A DNA stretch of 39,600 nt from contig NZ_JAILKR010000063.1 in assembly GCF_024693525.1 (NCBI RefSeq), forward strand, positions 1 to 39,600. Reading direction: 5' to 3'. Origin of the DNA: Selenomonas sp. (lineage in GTDB: Bacteria > Bacillota_C > Negativicutes > Selenomonadales > Selenomonadaceae). Below the pieces are notes generated by a model. It made no database searches. It was not told the DNA's origin and saw nothing but the letters and a program-made list of their open reading frames with translations. Shown here one piece after another: positions 1-7,785 of the stretch. Every line of letters starts with the position of its first letter. The stretch's first letter is position 1. The position numbers and the translations under genes are program-made.

Positions 1-160
1 TTTTTATCCTCACTATCCGTCGAAAAATTGCTACCGTTCAAGCGAAGCGCGTTTTGCAACTTTTTCGATGCTTATTTAAGGATAAAAATTCCGTTTAGGA
101 AACCATCTCCCGCGTAGTGTTGGCACTGCCCCTAGCGGCGGAGAAGAGCTGCTTCGAATA
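1..160. repeat. Truncated copy of dispersed palindromic repeat
   Basis: This stretch matches the reverse complement of 39228-39386 at roughly 90% by eye. The match runs from the window edge through the arm ending in ACTGCCCCTAGCGGCGG (125-141) and on to about 160. The copy is cut by the window boundary, so its other arm is not visible. No coding frame crosses it. It ends about 70 bases before the holA promoter. Confidence 0.85.
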
Positions 161-238
161 AGGCTCCACTAACCGATAAACTGCAATTTACCATATCAGA
201 GATGATGTGGTTTAAATCGTATGTCGGGGGATTTGTCT

Positions 239-266
239 TTGGAAATATAGCTTGATGGGGTATAAT
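239..266 (+). promoter_or_regulatory. Probable holA promoter
   Basis: TTGGAA (239-244), a 16-base spacer and a consensus TATAAT (261-266) lie about 40 bases before holA. This is a sigma-70-type match by eye. Confidence 0.6.
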
Positions 267-303
267 AGGAGGTACGAAATAGAACTTTGACATAGAAAGA
301 TGC

Positions 304-1359
304 GTGCAACTTGTGAAATTTGGCGAATTTATGGTAAAGCTTCCGAAGCAGGATTCTCATGTGTTCCTGCTGGCGGGGGAAGAACATTATTATATCGATA
401 AGGCACTGGCCAAGATTATGGCCGGTTTGTTTTCGGAGCAGCAGGAAGCGGCGGATTCGGTGCAGAAGCTAAATGGCGAAGTCGATGCGGATGATTTGGT
501 CAGCATGATTAACACAGCGCCATTCTTCACGGAGAAGAATGTCCTCCTTATCCGGAATACGACCCTGTTTAAGGATAATCGCAAAAAGGAGGAGGAGCAG
601 AAGGCTTCGGGGAAGGACAAGAAGCTGGAGCGCCTGCTAAATGTGTTGGCAGATATGCCGTCGTTTAGCTATGTGATATTTGTATCGCCGGAGAAGGCAG
701 ATAAACGGCGCAAAATCTATAAGCAGGTCGAGAAATGCGGCATGGTGTTGGAGGCGGAGGCTATCCGTGCCTGGAATATCAACGACTGGCTCCAGGGAAA
801 ACTGCAGTCGATGAATCGAGATATGGACCGGGATGCCTATGCGTATTTTCAGGGGGCTGTCAGCATGATGCAGCAGATATCCTTGGAATTTTTGGACCGG
901 GAATTTGATAAGCTGACCTTGTTTTCCGATGACCGTCGGATTACCAAAGCGGCCTTGGTTAAGGTGTTTGCCGGACTTCCGGAGGTATCGATTTTTGCCC
1001 TGATGGATGCCATCAGCGAACGCAATGCGCAGAAGGCTTTGATGCTTTTGCGGCGTCAGCTCGATGACGGTACTTATTTTACTGTGATATTGTCCCTATT
1101 GACCCGTCATGTCCGTCAGCTTTGGCAGGCAAAAGTCCTGCAGGAGAAAGGCATCCGCGGCAAGGCCTTGGCCAAGCCGTTGGAGCTCAATCCCTTTATT
1201 GCCGAAAAACTTGGAAAGGCGGCACAGCGATTTCCTGAATCGGTGCTCAAACGGTCGATGTTAGAACTCATTGATGCGGATTATTGGCTCAAAACTGGTC
1301 AGGCAGGCAATGAGATTCTCGAGCATACCGTCATAGACCTTTGCTGTGGCGTTGCCTAA
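304..1359 (+). CDS. holA: DNA polymerase III delta subunit (HolA)
   Basis: The 351-residue protein has the usual HolA length and opening pattern, with HVFLLAGEEHYYIDKAL near the N-terminus, where the delta subunit begins its AAA+-like domain. HolA opens the beta sliding clamp within the clamp loader during replication. The C-terminal part, around LLTRHVRQLWQAKVLQEKG, matches the family's helical collar domain. The start is uncertain: GTG at 304 has only a weak AGAAAG site, and a later GTG (313) or ATG (331) is possible. It stands alone, with its own promoter upstream and a strong hairpin terminator downstream. The assignment rests on the overall pattern, because the family has few invariant motifs. 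Confidence 0.85.
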   Translation: MQLVKFGEFMVKLPKQDSHVFLLAGEEHYYIDKALAKIMAGLFSEQQEAADSVQKLNGEVDADDLVSMINTAPFFTEKNVLLIRNTTLFKDNRKKEEEQKASGKDKKLERLLNVLADMPSFSYVIFVSPEKADKRRKIYKQVEKCGMVLEAEAIRAWNINDWLQGKLQSMNRDMDRDAYAYFQGAVSMMQQISLEFLDREFDKLTLFSDDRRITKAALVKVFAGLPEVSIFALMDAISERNAQKALMLLRRQLDDGTYFTVILSLLTRHVRQLWQAKVLQEKGIRGKALAKPLELNPFIAEKLGKAAQRFPESVLKRSMLELIDADYWLKTGQAGNEILEHTVIDLCCGVA

Positions 1360-1373
1360 AGTTTTGGATAAGA

Positions 1374-1415
1374 AAATCCCGCATAAACCGGCTTACTGGT
1401 TTATGCGGGATTTTT
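1374..1415. terminator. Bidirectional rho-independent terminator
   Basis: AATCCCGCATAAACC pairs with GGTTTATGCGGGATT around an 8-base loop. A T-run follows on the plus strand and an A-run precedes it. It serves holA and the convergent MFS gene. Confidence 0.9.
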
Positions 1416-1423
1416 TGCTGTTG

Positions 1424-2599
1424 TTATTTTCCGTTGGATTTTAGTGGGGTGATGAAGGCGACTAGTGCGGAAAGCAGCATGGGAATGGTGGTCAGCAGCA
1501 GGGCGGTGAAAAGGCCGATGAAGTCAGCCATCCAGGCAGTTAGTGCGGTGCCGATGCTGCCGAGTCCGAAGGAGAGGCCCACCATCATGCCAGAAGCCAT
1601 GCCGGCATTGCCGGGCATCAGGCTATGAGCCCATACGATGGAGCTGGGCTGGGGGGCCAGCAGGAAGAACCCCGAGAAGAACAGGGCAATAAGTGCCAGC
1701 AGGTTTGTGCCGGCGTGGGTGAAGAAGTAATAGGTTGGCAAAGTGCCCAGCAGCAGGGAGGCGATAATGACCCTTTTGTGGGAAAGATACCTGCCGCCAG
1801 TCCAGCCACCAACTAAACCACCTGCCGTGCAGCCCACCAAAAATAAGGTGAGCAGGAGGCCTGAGTTAAGCGAACTGTAGCCGGCATGAATCAACAGCAG
1901 GGGCAGAAAGGTGGCTACGGAGGTATGAGTCCAGCAGCGCAGTCCCATGGAAAGATTGAGTTTTATGACGGCGCGGTTGGCAAGCAGGGCAGTAAGTTTT
2001 GGTGGTTTGGGAATCGCAGTGCTCTTGGTGGGCCGCGTGGAAATCGTTGACAGTTTGCTGATGGAGAATATCCAGGCCAGAAGCAGGCTGGGCAGGATGA
2101 GCCAAGGCAGGGCGGTCAGTGGCTGAGTTTCCGTAAAGGCAACCAGGGCAATGGGGGCAAAGGCAAAACCGAAATTGCCCCCGGCAATATAATAGGACAT
2201 GGAGCCAGCCAGATTTTTGGCTGCCACCGATTTTTCCACCAAGGTCGAACCCAGCGGGTGGAATAGGGAAACGGAAAGCCCCGTTAGGGCAATCAGCAGG
2301 AATAACAGGGCCTTGGATTCGACGAAGCCAATGGTACAAATGCAGGCGGCGCCAAAGGGGAGGACCGGGACCAGAACTTTATGCCAGTTATGGCGGTCCA
2401 TAAAATAGCCGAAAACCGGCTGCAAGAGATTGCTGGTAATCGACATGACCATGACCAAAAGTCCACTTAGCGTAAGGGAAAGCCCCAGCTTAGGCATGAT
2501 GATGGGCAGCAGGATGGGGAGAAAATTGCAGTAGAAATCGTTGAGCATATGGCCAGCGCTTAGCAGCAGGGTGTTTATGCGTGGGGTACTGGGAATCAT
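1424..2599 (-). CDS. MFS transporter, fosmidomycin-resistance (Fsr)-like
   Basis: This is a 391-residue, very hydrophobic protein consistent with a 12-helix major facilitator. The N-terminal GHMLNDFYCNFLPILLPII resembles the Fsr family, whose founding member exports fosmidomycin, but the substrate here cannot be read from sequence. The start at 2599 is preferred over the longer frame to 2662 because a GGAGG site lies seven bases upstream. It also makes a TGATG overlap with the stop of thiT, implying coupled translation. The longer frame would add 21 residues with no membrane character. The coupling suggests a job related to thiamine or its precursors, which is inference only. Confidence 0.85.
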   Translation of the reverse strand: MIPSTPRINTLLLSAGHMLNDFYCNFLPILLPIIMPKLGLSLTLSGLLVMVMSITSNLLQPVFGYFMDRHNWHKVLVPVLPFGAACICTIGFVESKALLFLLIALTGLSVSLFHPLGSTLVEKSVAAKNLAGSMSYYIAGGNFGFAFAPIALVAFTETQPLTALPWLILPSLLLAWIFSISKLSTISTRPTKSTAIPKPPKLTALLANRAVIKLNLSMGLRCWTHTSVATFLPLLLIHAGYSSLNSGLLLTLFLVGCTAGGLVGGWTGGRYLSHKRVIIASLLLGTLPTYYFFTHAGTNLLALIALFFSGFFLLAPQPSSIVWAHSLMPGNAGMASGMMVGLSFGLGSIGTALTAWMADFIGLFTALLLTTIPMLLSALVAFITPLKSNGK

Positions 2600-3210
2600 C
2601 AAGAGGCCTCCATGGCGGAAACAATCCGCTTGACGGGCAGGAGTTTCCAAATCACACAGCAAATCAAGAATTCTGGCACGAGATAGGTGATGTTAAAGAG
2701 AAAGGAATAGAGATAGACCGAGGTGCCAGCTGGGGCATAGGAACCAAAGAAAACAACCCCCGAGAGGAAATGGCAGGCAAAGCGTCCGCAAAAGGCCGCT
2801 GTCGTGCCGAGAAATGGATGATGGGGGCTGAGGCCCGCCAGTCCCATGGCCATAAAGGGCAGAGGATAGTCGAAGAGAACCTGTACAGGATGCAGGATAA
2901 AGGGGTCCTGCAGGAGATTTATCATCCCGTAAAGGAATCCCGTCAGCATGCCCATGCCGGGTCCGAAGCGGTAGGCAATCAGCAGCAATGGCACCATAGA
3001 GCCAGCGGTTATGCTGCCCCCTTGGGGCATGTGGAAGAGACGGAGCTGCTGCAGGATGACTGCTAGTGCCAGCATTAAAGCGGAAAAAATAATGGTATGG
3101 GTGCTGAGCTCTTCCTGACGGATGCGGATGAACCCAAGTACCAGGGCAAGCAAGCCAATCAGCAGTGCAGTAGCAGCTGGATTTGCAAGTAAATCGTTCA
3201 AGGAAAGCAC
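2599..3210 (-). CDS. thiT: ECF-type thiamine transporter substrate component ThiT
   Basis: This 203-residue, six-helix membrane protein matches ThiT (YuaJ), the thiamine-binding S component that works with the shared EcfAA'T energising module. The diagnostic stretch is GMLTGFLYGMINLLQDPFIL followed by HPVQVLFDYPLPFMAMGLAG, which is near the family consensus around the thiamine site. The start is GTG at 3210 with a weak AGAAAG site; TTG at 3201 is an alternative. The stop overlaps the start of the MFS gene by one base. Many Firmicutes thiT genes carry a TPP riboswitch, but none was recognised upstream here. Confidence 0.9.
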   Translation of the reverse strand: MLSLNDLLANPAATALLIGLLALVLGFIRIRQEELSTHTIIFSALMLALAVILQQLRLFHMPQGGSITAGSMVPLLLIAYRFGPGMGMLTGFLYGMINLLQDPFILHPVQVLFDYPLPFMAMGLAGLSPHHPFLGTTAAFCGRFACHFLSGVVFFGSYAPAGTSVYLYSFLFNITYLVPEFLICCVIWKLLPVKRIVSAMEAS

Positions 3211-3244
3211 TTCTTTCTATAGAAATCTTAATAAAAATAATCGC

Positions 3245-3285
3245 TTTAATTGTAACATAATTTACGAAAAGAAACGATACAATTT
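3245..3285 (-). promoter_or_regulatory. Possible thiT promoter
   Basis: Read on the minus strand, TTGTAT, 17 bases and TATGTT precede thiT by about 35 bases. Both hexamers are imperfect. Confidence 0.35.
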
Positions 3286-3391
3286 TACAGGTCGTCAACA
3301 AAAGGAAAAGAAGGGGCGTTGTAACAAAACACACGGCTTGGAATTTTGTTTTATGGTAAACTGTTGTTAAGGAACAGGGAGGAGCGTATTT

Positions 3392-3955
3392 ATGACAAAA
3401 TGGGCTGTGATTTATTCTTCGGTTACTGGCAACACGCGGCAGATTGCTGAGGCGATTGCCCAGCAGGCTGGTGATGCCGATATATTTCGGGTACAGGATG
3501 CACCAACAGATGTATCGGGCTATGATGTGGTAGCGCTGGGGTATTGGCTTCGTTTGGGGCAGCCGGATCCGTTGATGCTTAAATATCTGCCTCAGGTAAA
3601 AAATGTCCGGGTGTGCTTTTTTCAGACCCATGGAACTGCCCCCACCAGTGAGCATGCGATTACTTCCTTTGCTCGGGCGGGCTACTATTTGGGAGAGGGC
3701 TGTGAAATCCTGGGAACCTTTGGCTGCCGGGGGAAAATCAATCCGGCGATGCAGAAGAAACGGGCTCAGGCCGGCCCCGATGACCCTCATGGCGGGGCCA
3801 AGAGCATCGAGCGTTGGAAATTAGCCTCGACCCATCCCGATGAACAGGATATTGGCGAGGCGAGGGATTTTGTCCTGCACATGGAGCACAAGCTGGTCAT
3901 GAAGGAACGGTTTCTGGCAAAGCAGGCGGCCAAGCGCAAAGATGTCTGCAAATAA
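3392..3955 (+). CDS. Flavodoxin family protein
   Basis: The 187-residue protein begins WAVIYSSVTGNTRQIAEAIA, the flavodoxin phosphate-binding loop (S/T-x-T-G-N-T) that cradles FMN phosphate. It continues with the family's alternating strand-helix pattern, including GYDVVALGYWLRLG and a FFQTHGTAP segment. It should be a cytoplasmic single-electron carrier or a small FMN reductase. The C-terminal 50 residues are charged (KHKLVMKERFLAKQAAKRK-like) and longer than in minimal flavodoxins. A GGGAGGAG site precedes the ATG. It is flanked by a divergent thiT and a downstream terminator, so it appears monocistronic. Its redox partner is unknown. Confidence 0.85.
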   Translation: MTKWAVIYSSVTGNTRQIAEAIAQQAGDADIFRVQDAPTDVSGYDVVALGYWLRLGQPDPLMLKYLPQVKNVRVCFFQTHGTAPTSEHAITSFARAGYYLGEGCEILGTFGCRGKINPAMQKKRAQAGPDDPHGGAKSIERWKLASTHPDEQDIGEARDFVLHMEHKLVMKERFLAKQAAKRKDVCK

Positions 3956-3971
3956 GTCAAACGATTGAGGG

Positions 3972-4018
3972 AAATAGACCATTTTTGCCAAGAAAGTTGG
4001 GAATATGGTCTATTTTTT
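3972..4018 (+). terminator. Rho-independent terminator after flavodoxin
   Basis: AAATAGACCAT pairs with ATGGTCTATTT across a loop of about 20 bases, followed by TTT. Confidence 0.75.
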
Positions 4019-4085
4019 ATGCAGGAAATTAATATCTGAAAGTTATGATAATTATCTATTTAGTGCAAAAAGTATATTAATTGCG

Positions 4086-4114
4086 TTGACAATAAACAAC
4101 ATTAATGTTAATAT
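4086..4114 (+). promoter_or_regulatory. Strong promoter upstream of gntP-family gene
   Basis: A consensus TTGACA (4086-4091), a 17-base spacer and TAATAT (4109-4114). The predicted start near 4121 falls on a CGTAAACGG motif and would leave a leader of about 180 bases. Confidence 0.7.
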
Positions 4115-4117
4115 AAA

Positions 4118-4130
4118 ATGCGTAAACGGA
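4118..4130. promoter_or_regulatory. Candidate operator, copy 1 (AATGCGTAAACGG)
   Basis: It is a partial palindrome, CGT-AA-ACG, located at the predicted transcription start. An inverted copy lies at 4236-4247. Confidence 0.4.
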
Positions 4131-4158
4131 AAAGAAAATAATTGTGAAGATATTCTTA

Positions 4159-4200
4159 CGAAAAGCAGTCGGTTGCGGAATTCAAACACCGGCTGCTTTT
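4159..4200 (+). terminator. Leader hairpin, possible attenuator
   Basis: AAAAGCAGTCGGT pairs with ACCGGCTGCTTTT, a 13-bp stem with one G-U pair. Its 3' arm ends in TTTT. It lies inside the predicted leader of the permease, so it could terminate or be read through. Confidence 0.55.
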
Positions 4201-4235
4201 CCTATGAGTAAAAAAATTATTATTTTCAATTATCA

Positions 4236-4247
4236 CCGTTTACGAAT
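4236..4247. promoter_or_regulatory. Candidate operator, copy 2 (inverted)
   Basis: CCGTTTACGAATT is the inverse of AAT-T/G-CGTAAACGG at 4118-4130. The two copies flank the leader hairpin. Confidence 0.4.
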
Positions 4248-4300
4248 TCCTACAAGTTTCTATTATTAAATCCTGTTTTAGAAGGGAGTCTTTGGACTAC

Positions 4301-5719
4301 ATGGAGGCATTTTGTATCGCAGTCGCTTTGCTGGGGTTGATGTACTTTGCCTACCGCGGCTGGTCAATCATCTTGATTGCGCCTTTCTTTGCGGGGCTGG
4401 CAGCCTTGGCAAGCATGTTTGATATTCTGCCGGTGTACAGTGAGCTGTACATGACGCGACTGGCGGAATACGTCAAAACCTACTACCCGGTATTTTTGTT
4501 TGGTGCAGTATTTGCACGTTTGATGGAAAAGGGCGGGCTGGCATCAGCAGTAGCTGCTAAAATTGTCGATGTGCTTGGGGAAAAGCGGGCAATACTGGCT
4601 GTGCTGATGGGCTGTGGTGCGCTGACTTACGGCGGACTCAGTGTGTTCGTTGTTGCCTTTGTCATGTATCCCTTTGGTGCGGTAGTATTCAAGAAGGCCG
4701 ATATTCCGAAACGGCTGCTTCCGGCAGCCCTGTGGGTGGGTATCTTCTCCTTTGCCATGGTATCCTTGCCTGGTACGCCGCAAATCCAGAATATTATTCC
4801 GTCCTCTTATTTTCAGACCAGTACTTGGGCGGCTCCGGGCATCGGCGTGTTTGCTTCCCTGCTCTTCCTGTTGATTGGCTGGGGCTGGATTGGCCGCCGG
4901 GCAAAGCTGCTAAAGGCCCAGGGGGAAGGCTATGGAAACCACGTTACCGAGGGGCGCAAAAAACGCAATCCGAAAATCCACATTCCCTGGTATTGGGCGC
5001 TGTTGCCACTGCTCATGGTCATTGTCATCAACGTGATTCTGTCCAATCCCTTTAGCTGGGAATGGGGCTTCCATTGGAATGAAGAAAGTCTTGAGGCATT
5101 CAAGCCTCTTCATTTATCCCTGCTGGCTGCGAAGGTCGGTAAGGTATCGGCAATCTGGTCGATTAGCGTTGCCCTTATCCTGAGCAGCTTTGCGGCTGCC
5201 TACATTGGCCGCAAGCGCTTTATGGTTATGGATGGCTTCTTGGCACCCATCAACTACGCGGCCCTTTCTTCGGGAACGGCTGTGTTGAATGTTGCTTCTG
5301 GTTACGCCTTTGGCTGCGTCATTACGGCTATGCCGGGATTCCTGCCGGTCACCGATTGGCTCATTGGCATTGCTGATTCCTTTGGTCCGCTGTTGTCGGC
5401 GGTCATTACGACGAATATCATGTGTGGCATTACCGGGTCGGCATCCGGTGGTTTGACCATTGCCCTGTCGGCATTGGGAGACCAATGGGCGGCAATGGCA
5501 ACGGCGGCTGGAATCCCCTTGGAGGTCCTCCACCGCATTGTCGCCATTGCATCGGTGGGGATTGACCCGGTTCCCCATTGTGGTGCCTTGGTCACCTTGC
5601 TGGCAATATGCGGCCTTACCCATAATGATTCCTATTACGATATTGCCGTGATTATGGGGTTGAAATTTTTCGTTCCGTTCTTATGTATTCTATTCTATAT
5701 GTTGACGGGAATATGCTAA
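4301..5719 (+). CDS. GntP-family permease (gluconate/hydroxy-acid:H+ symporter)
   Basis: This is a 472-residue membrane protein with about a dozen hydrophobic segments. The GntP-family signature region reads YGGLSVFVVAFVMYPFGAVV, then ADIPKRLLPAALWVG, then SLPGTPQIQNIIPSSYF. A C-terminal IDPVPHCGALVTLLAICGLT segment is also typical. Family members import gluconate, beta-hydroxybutyrate or related hydroxy acids with protons, and the substrate here is undetermined. ATG 4301 has AGGGAG 12 bases upstream; TTG 4292 is closer to that site (3 bases) and possible. The long leader with operator-like repeats suggests substrate-responsive control. A strong terminator follows, so it is a single-gene unit. 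Confidence 0.85.
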   Translation: MEAFCIAVALLGLMYFAYRGWSIILIAPFFAGLAALASMFDILPVYSELYMTRLAEYVKTYYPVFLFGAVFARLMEKGGLASAVAAKIVDVLGEKRAILAVLMGCGALTYGGLSVFVVAFVMYPFGAVVFKKADIPKRLLPAALWVGIFSFAMVSLPGTPQIQNIIPSSYFQTSTWAAPGIGVFASLLFLLIGWGWIGRRAKLLKAQGEGYGNHVTEGRKKRNPKIHIPWYWALLPLLMVIVINVILSNPFSWEWGFHWNEESLEAFKPLHLSLLAAKVGKVSAIWSISVALILSSFAAAYIGRKRFMVMDGFLAPINYAALSSGTAVLNVASGYAFGCVITAMPGFLPVTDWLIGIADSFGPLLSAVITTNIMCGITGSASGGLTIALSALGDQWAAMATAAGIPLEVLHRIVAIASVGIDPVPHCGALVTLLAICGLTHNDSYYDIAVIMGLKFFVPFLCILFYMLTGIC

Positions 5720-5767
5720 AAAACTTAGGCCCGAAACCAAATTGGTTTTGGGCCTAAGTTTTTTTTC
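5720..5767. terminator. Rho-independent terminator after gntP-family gene
   Basis: AACTTAGGCCCGAAACCAA pairs with TTGGTTTTGGGCCTAAGTT, followed by a run of T. Confidence 0.95.
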
Positions 5768-5831
5768 TGGATTTTGTCAATCGTTCGGAACTGGTGATTG
5801 TGAATTGTGTTGAATGCTGTTGATTGTGGAC

Positions 5832-6029
5832 TTATGCATTATCATGGCGATGGTTCCAGATGATTAACATCTCGATGCTGCCGAATAGTAACAACAGCAC
5901 GGAAACCAAGCTAAATGCATGGAAAGATTGGGAATGATAAGAATACATGGACAGCGCTAAAATCGTTCCTCCGATTAAGAGCATGGCCAGGATTGTAATT
6001 ATCATAAGAATCGTCTTCATCGTATTCAT
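5832..6029 (-). CDS. Small two-helix membrane protein, function unknown
   Basis: The 65-residue product has two hydrophobic segments, about residues 5-27 and 37-57. They are separated by a short polar loop (SYHSQSFHAF), and the tail IWNHRHDN is histidine-containing. I do not recognise the family. It is likely a real gene: the ATG has a good GAGGTGAT site, a promoter with consensus TATAAT lies about 130 bases upstream, and the coordinates conflict with nothing else. The ribosome site lies in a perfect 9-bp inverted repeat in the leader, which suggests translational control. It is convergent with the gntP-family gene. Confidence 0.75.
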   Translation of the reverse strand: MNTMKTILMIITILAMLLIGGTILALSMYSYHSQSFHAFSLVSVLLLLFGSIEMLIIWNHRHDNA

Positions 6030-6063
6030 GGTATCACCTCGGAAAAGAAGATTTGTGATACCA
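6029..6063 (-). promoter_or_regulatory. RBS-occluding hairpin in leader
   Basis: On the minus strand TGGTATCAC (plus 6055-6063) is perfectly complementary to GTGATACCA (plus 6029-6037). The second arm covers part of the Shine-Dalgarno sequence and the A of the start codon. A third copy of TGGTATCA at plus 6100-6107 could compete for the same arm. Confidence 0.6.
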
Positions 6064-6162
6064 GCTCCAAAGAAAAAAGGACTAAAATCCTTATTGGGAT
6101 GATACCAGGTATACGGACCTTTTTAGATACGTAATGGGGTTGTATCCTTAAGGGATGTATTG

Positions 6163-6192
6163 ATTATAGCATAGATAGGTCTTTAGTCGCAA
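6163..6192 (-). promoter_or_regulatory. Promoter of the small membrane protein gene
   Basis: On the minus strand: TTGCGA, an 18-base spacer and a perfect TATAAT. It gives a leader of about 127 bases. Confidence 0.65.
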
Positions 6193-6270
6193 GAGGGAAA
6201 ATAAATAAAAAATAAGGGAAAAGTTTCGGAAGGTGGTTCCGAAGCTTTCCCCTTGCGGATACTAAGCAGA

Positions 6271-7557
6271 TTAATGCTGCAGCGTGAGCCGCTTTTCGTA
6301 AAAATGTTGACGGCGTTGTGCGACTATAGTCTTAGCTTCGCTATCCCGATCCATCTGATGACGGGTGAAACGATGGTGGCGGCCAAGCAGATAGTAATAA
6401 AGTCCGATACCCAGGAGGGCAATGGCGCCAGCGCCGATGTATACGACTTGGAAGCCTAAGTCTGGGACGAAGCTCCCTAAGGTATAAGGACCAACGCCGA
6501 TGCCCAGGTCGAGCAGGACGAAATAGGTGCTGGTGGCAATGCCCACCTGATGCATGGGGGCGCAATGGACGGCAAGTGCGTGGCAGGAAGCTGTCACGGT
6601 TCCATAGCCAAATCCCAGGAATAAGGCGCCAATCAGCAGAGGGATATCCGAAGTTGCCCGGGCGATGATGCTCATGGCGATGGCCATGCAGAGCAGGGAC
6701 GGATAGATGACGATGTTGCCGCCGTAGTTATCCAGCAGGAAGCCGGTAAGGGGGCGGCTGATAAAGGATGTGGCAGCAAAGCAGAGAAAGAAACAGGTAG
6801 CCCCGATGCCCGTGACGCCGATGGCATTGGTATAAGCACCTAAGAAACTCAAAACCGTTGAGTAGCAGACACCACCCATAAAGGCAATGGTGGAAATGCC
6901 AAAGGCCTTTATGGAGAAAAAGCGGTCAAAGGAAATATGGCGCAAATCTTCCCGCTCCGAGGGCAAAATGACGCGCTCCGGTGTTTTTAGGAAGAAGGAA
7001 AGAAGGAAAATCAAAAACGTTGCGGCAGTACAGATCTCAATGCCAAGGGAAAAAGCACCGGCCTGGGTGATATTCATGGCCAGGAAAGGGCCGATGGCCG
7101 ATGCCAGCGTAACCCCCAGGGTGAAATAGCCAATGCCGGTACCCATGCGCTTTAATGGAACCAGTGCAGCCACAACGGTGCTGGCAGCGGTGGAGGTGGT
7201 TCCAAAGGCAAGGCCGTGAAGAAAACGAACCACCATAAAAGTTCCCAAGGTTGGCGCCAGTTCATAACACAGCACCAACAGGAAGAACAGGGAGGTGCCG
7301 CCTAAAAACATTTTGCGGCGGCCTACAAAGTCAATAAAGCGCCCCGCAGGAATCCGGGCGAAAAGTGCGCCCACAATAAAGAGGCCAGAGGCAAGACCTG
7401 CCATACCGATGGAGGCGTTCCAGGTATGGATGGCATAAGCCGTAGACCAAAGCATCAACAGGAAATGAACGCTGTAAACAAGGAAGTTGATGCCAATATC
7501 GAAAACATAATCTTTGCTCCAGAGACGTTCTGGAGCTGCTTCAGAAACAGATGACAT
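6271..7557 (-). CDS. MFS transporter
   Basis: A 428-residue major facilitator with about 12 hydrophobic segments. The conserved loop-2/3 motif reads GLFIVGALFARIPAGRFIDFVGRRK, and a second copy around SRPLTGFLLDNYGG lies in the C-terminal half. The substrate is unknown; drug or metabolite efflux is common in this group. The start at 7557 is chosen for its AGGAGA site. The frame stays open for 51 more codons to 7710, where a second ATG also has a good AAAGGTGA site. The gene diverges from a LysR regulator, the classical arrangement of LysR with its target, and repeated TATGCAT motifs fill the shared region. Confidence 0.85.
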   Translation of the reverse strand: MSSVSEAAPERLWSKDYVFDIGINFLVYSVHFLLMLWSTAYAIHTWNASIGMAGLASGLFIVGALFARIPAGRFIDFVGRRKMFLGGTSLFFLLVLCYELAPTLGTFMVVRFLHGLAFGTTSTAASTVVAALVPLKRMGTGIGYFTLGVTLASAIGPFLAMNITQAGAFSLGIEICTAATFLIFLLSFFLKTPERVILPSEREDLRHISFDRFFSIKAFGISTIAFMGGVCYSTVLSFLGAYTNAIGVTGIGATCFFLCFAATSFISRPLTGFLLDNYGGNIVIYPSLLCMAIAMSIIARATSDIPLLIGALFLGFGYGTVTASCHALAVHCAPMHQVGIATSTYFVLLDLGIGVGPYTLGSFVPDLGFQVVYIGAGAIALLGIGLYYYLLGRHHRFTRHQMDRDSEAKTIVAQRRQHFYEKRLTLQH

Positions 7558-7755
7558 GGATAAAGTCTCCTTTCGCACTGCGTGACGGCACCGGAAAGGA
7601 CGGCAGACGGGGAAGGGCAATGTTTGCAGATAATCTGCCGCATCCGTTGCGTCGACATGAGCTGTGACGCTTAGCTCATGAATGTAATCTCGTGAAATCT
7701 GACTGGTCATAGATTCACCTTTCTGTCATATATAAACTACAAGTTTCAATCAGTC

Positions 7756-7785
7756 ATTATAGGAGGGGCAGTGAACAATGTCTAA
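7756..7785 (-). promoter_or_regulatory. Promoter of the MFS gene
   Basis: On the minus strand: TTAGAC, 18 bases and TATAAT. Its start would lie about 40 bases before the upstream ATG at 7710. Confidence 0.5.

Noticed and set aside
3211..3391. TPP riboswitch before thiT
   Set aside because: The conserved CTGAGA and ACCTGATC-type segments are absent on the minus strand.
2693..3790. 365-codon minus-strand frame overlapping thiT and the flavodoxin
   Set aside because: It runs through two better supported genes and the intergenic promoter region, and shows no family pattern.
4005..4211. 68-codon plus-strand frame after the flavodoxin gene
   Set aside because: It begins inside the flavodoxin terminator, crosses the gntP-family promoter and leader hairpin, lacks a ribosome site and has no protein-like pattern.
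5114..5623. 169-codon minus-strand frame within the gntP-family gene
   Set aside because: Antisense shadow with a composition (Arg, Gln, Asn-rich) typical of complementing hydrophobic codons.
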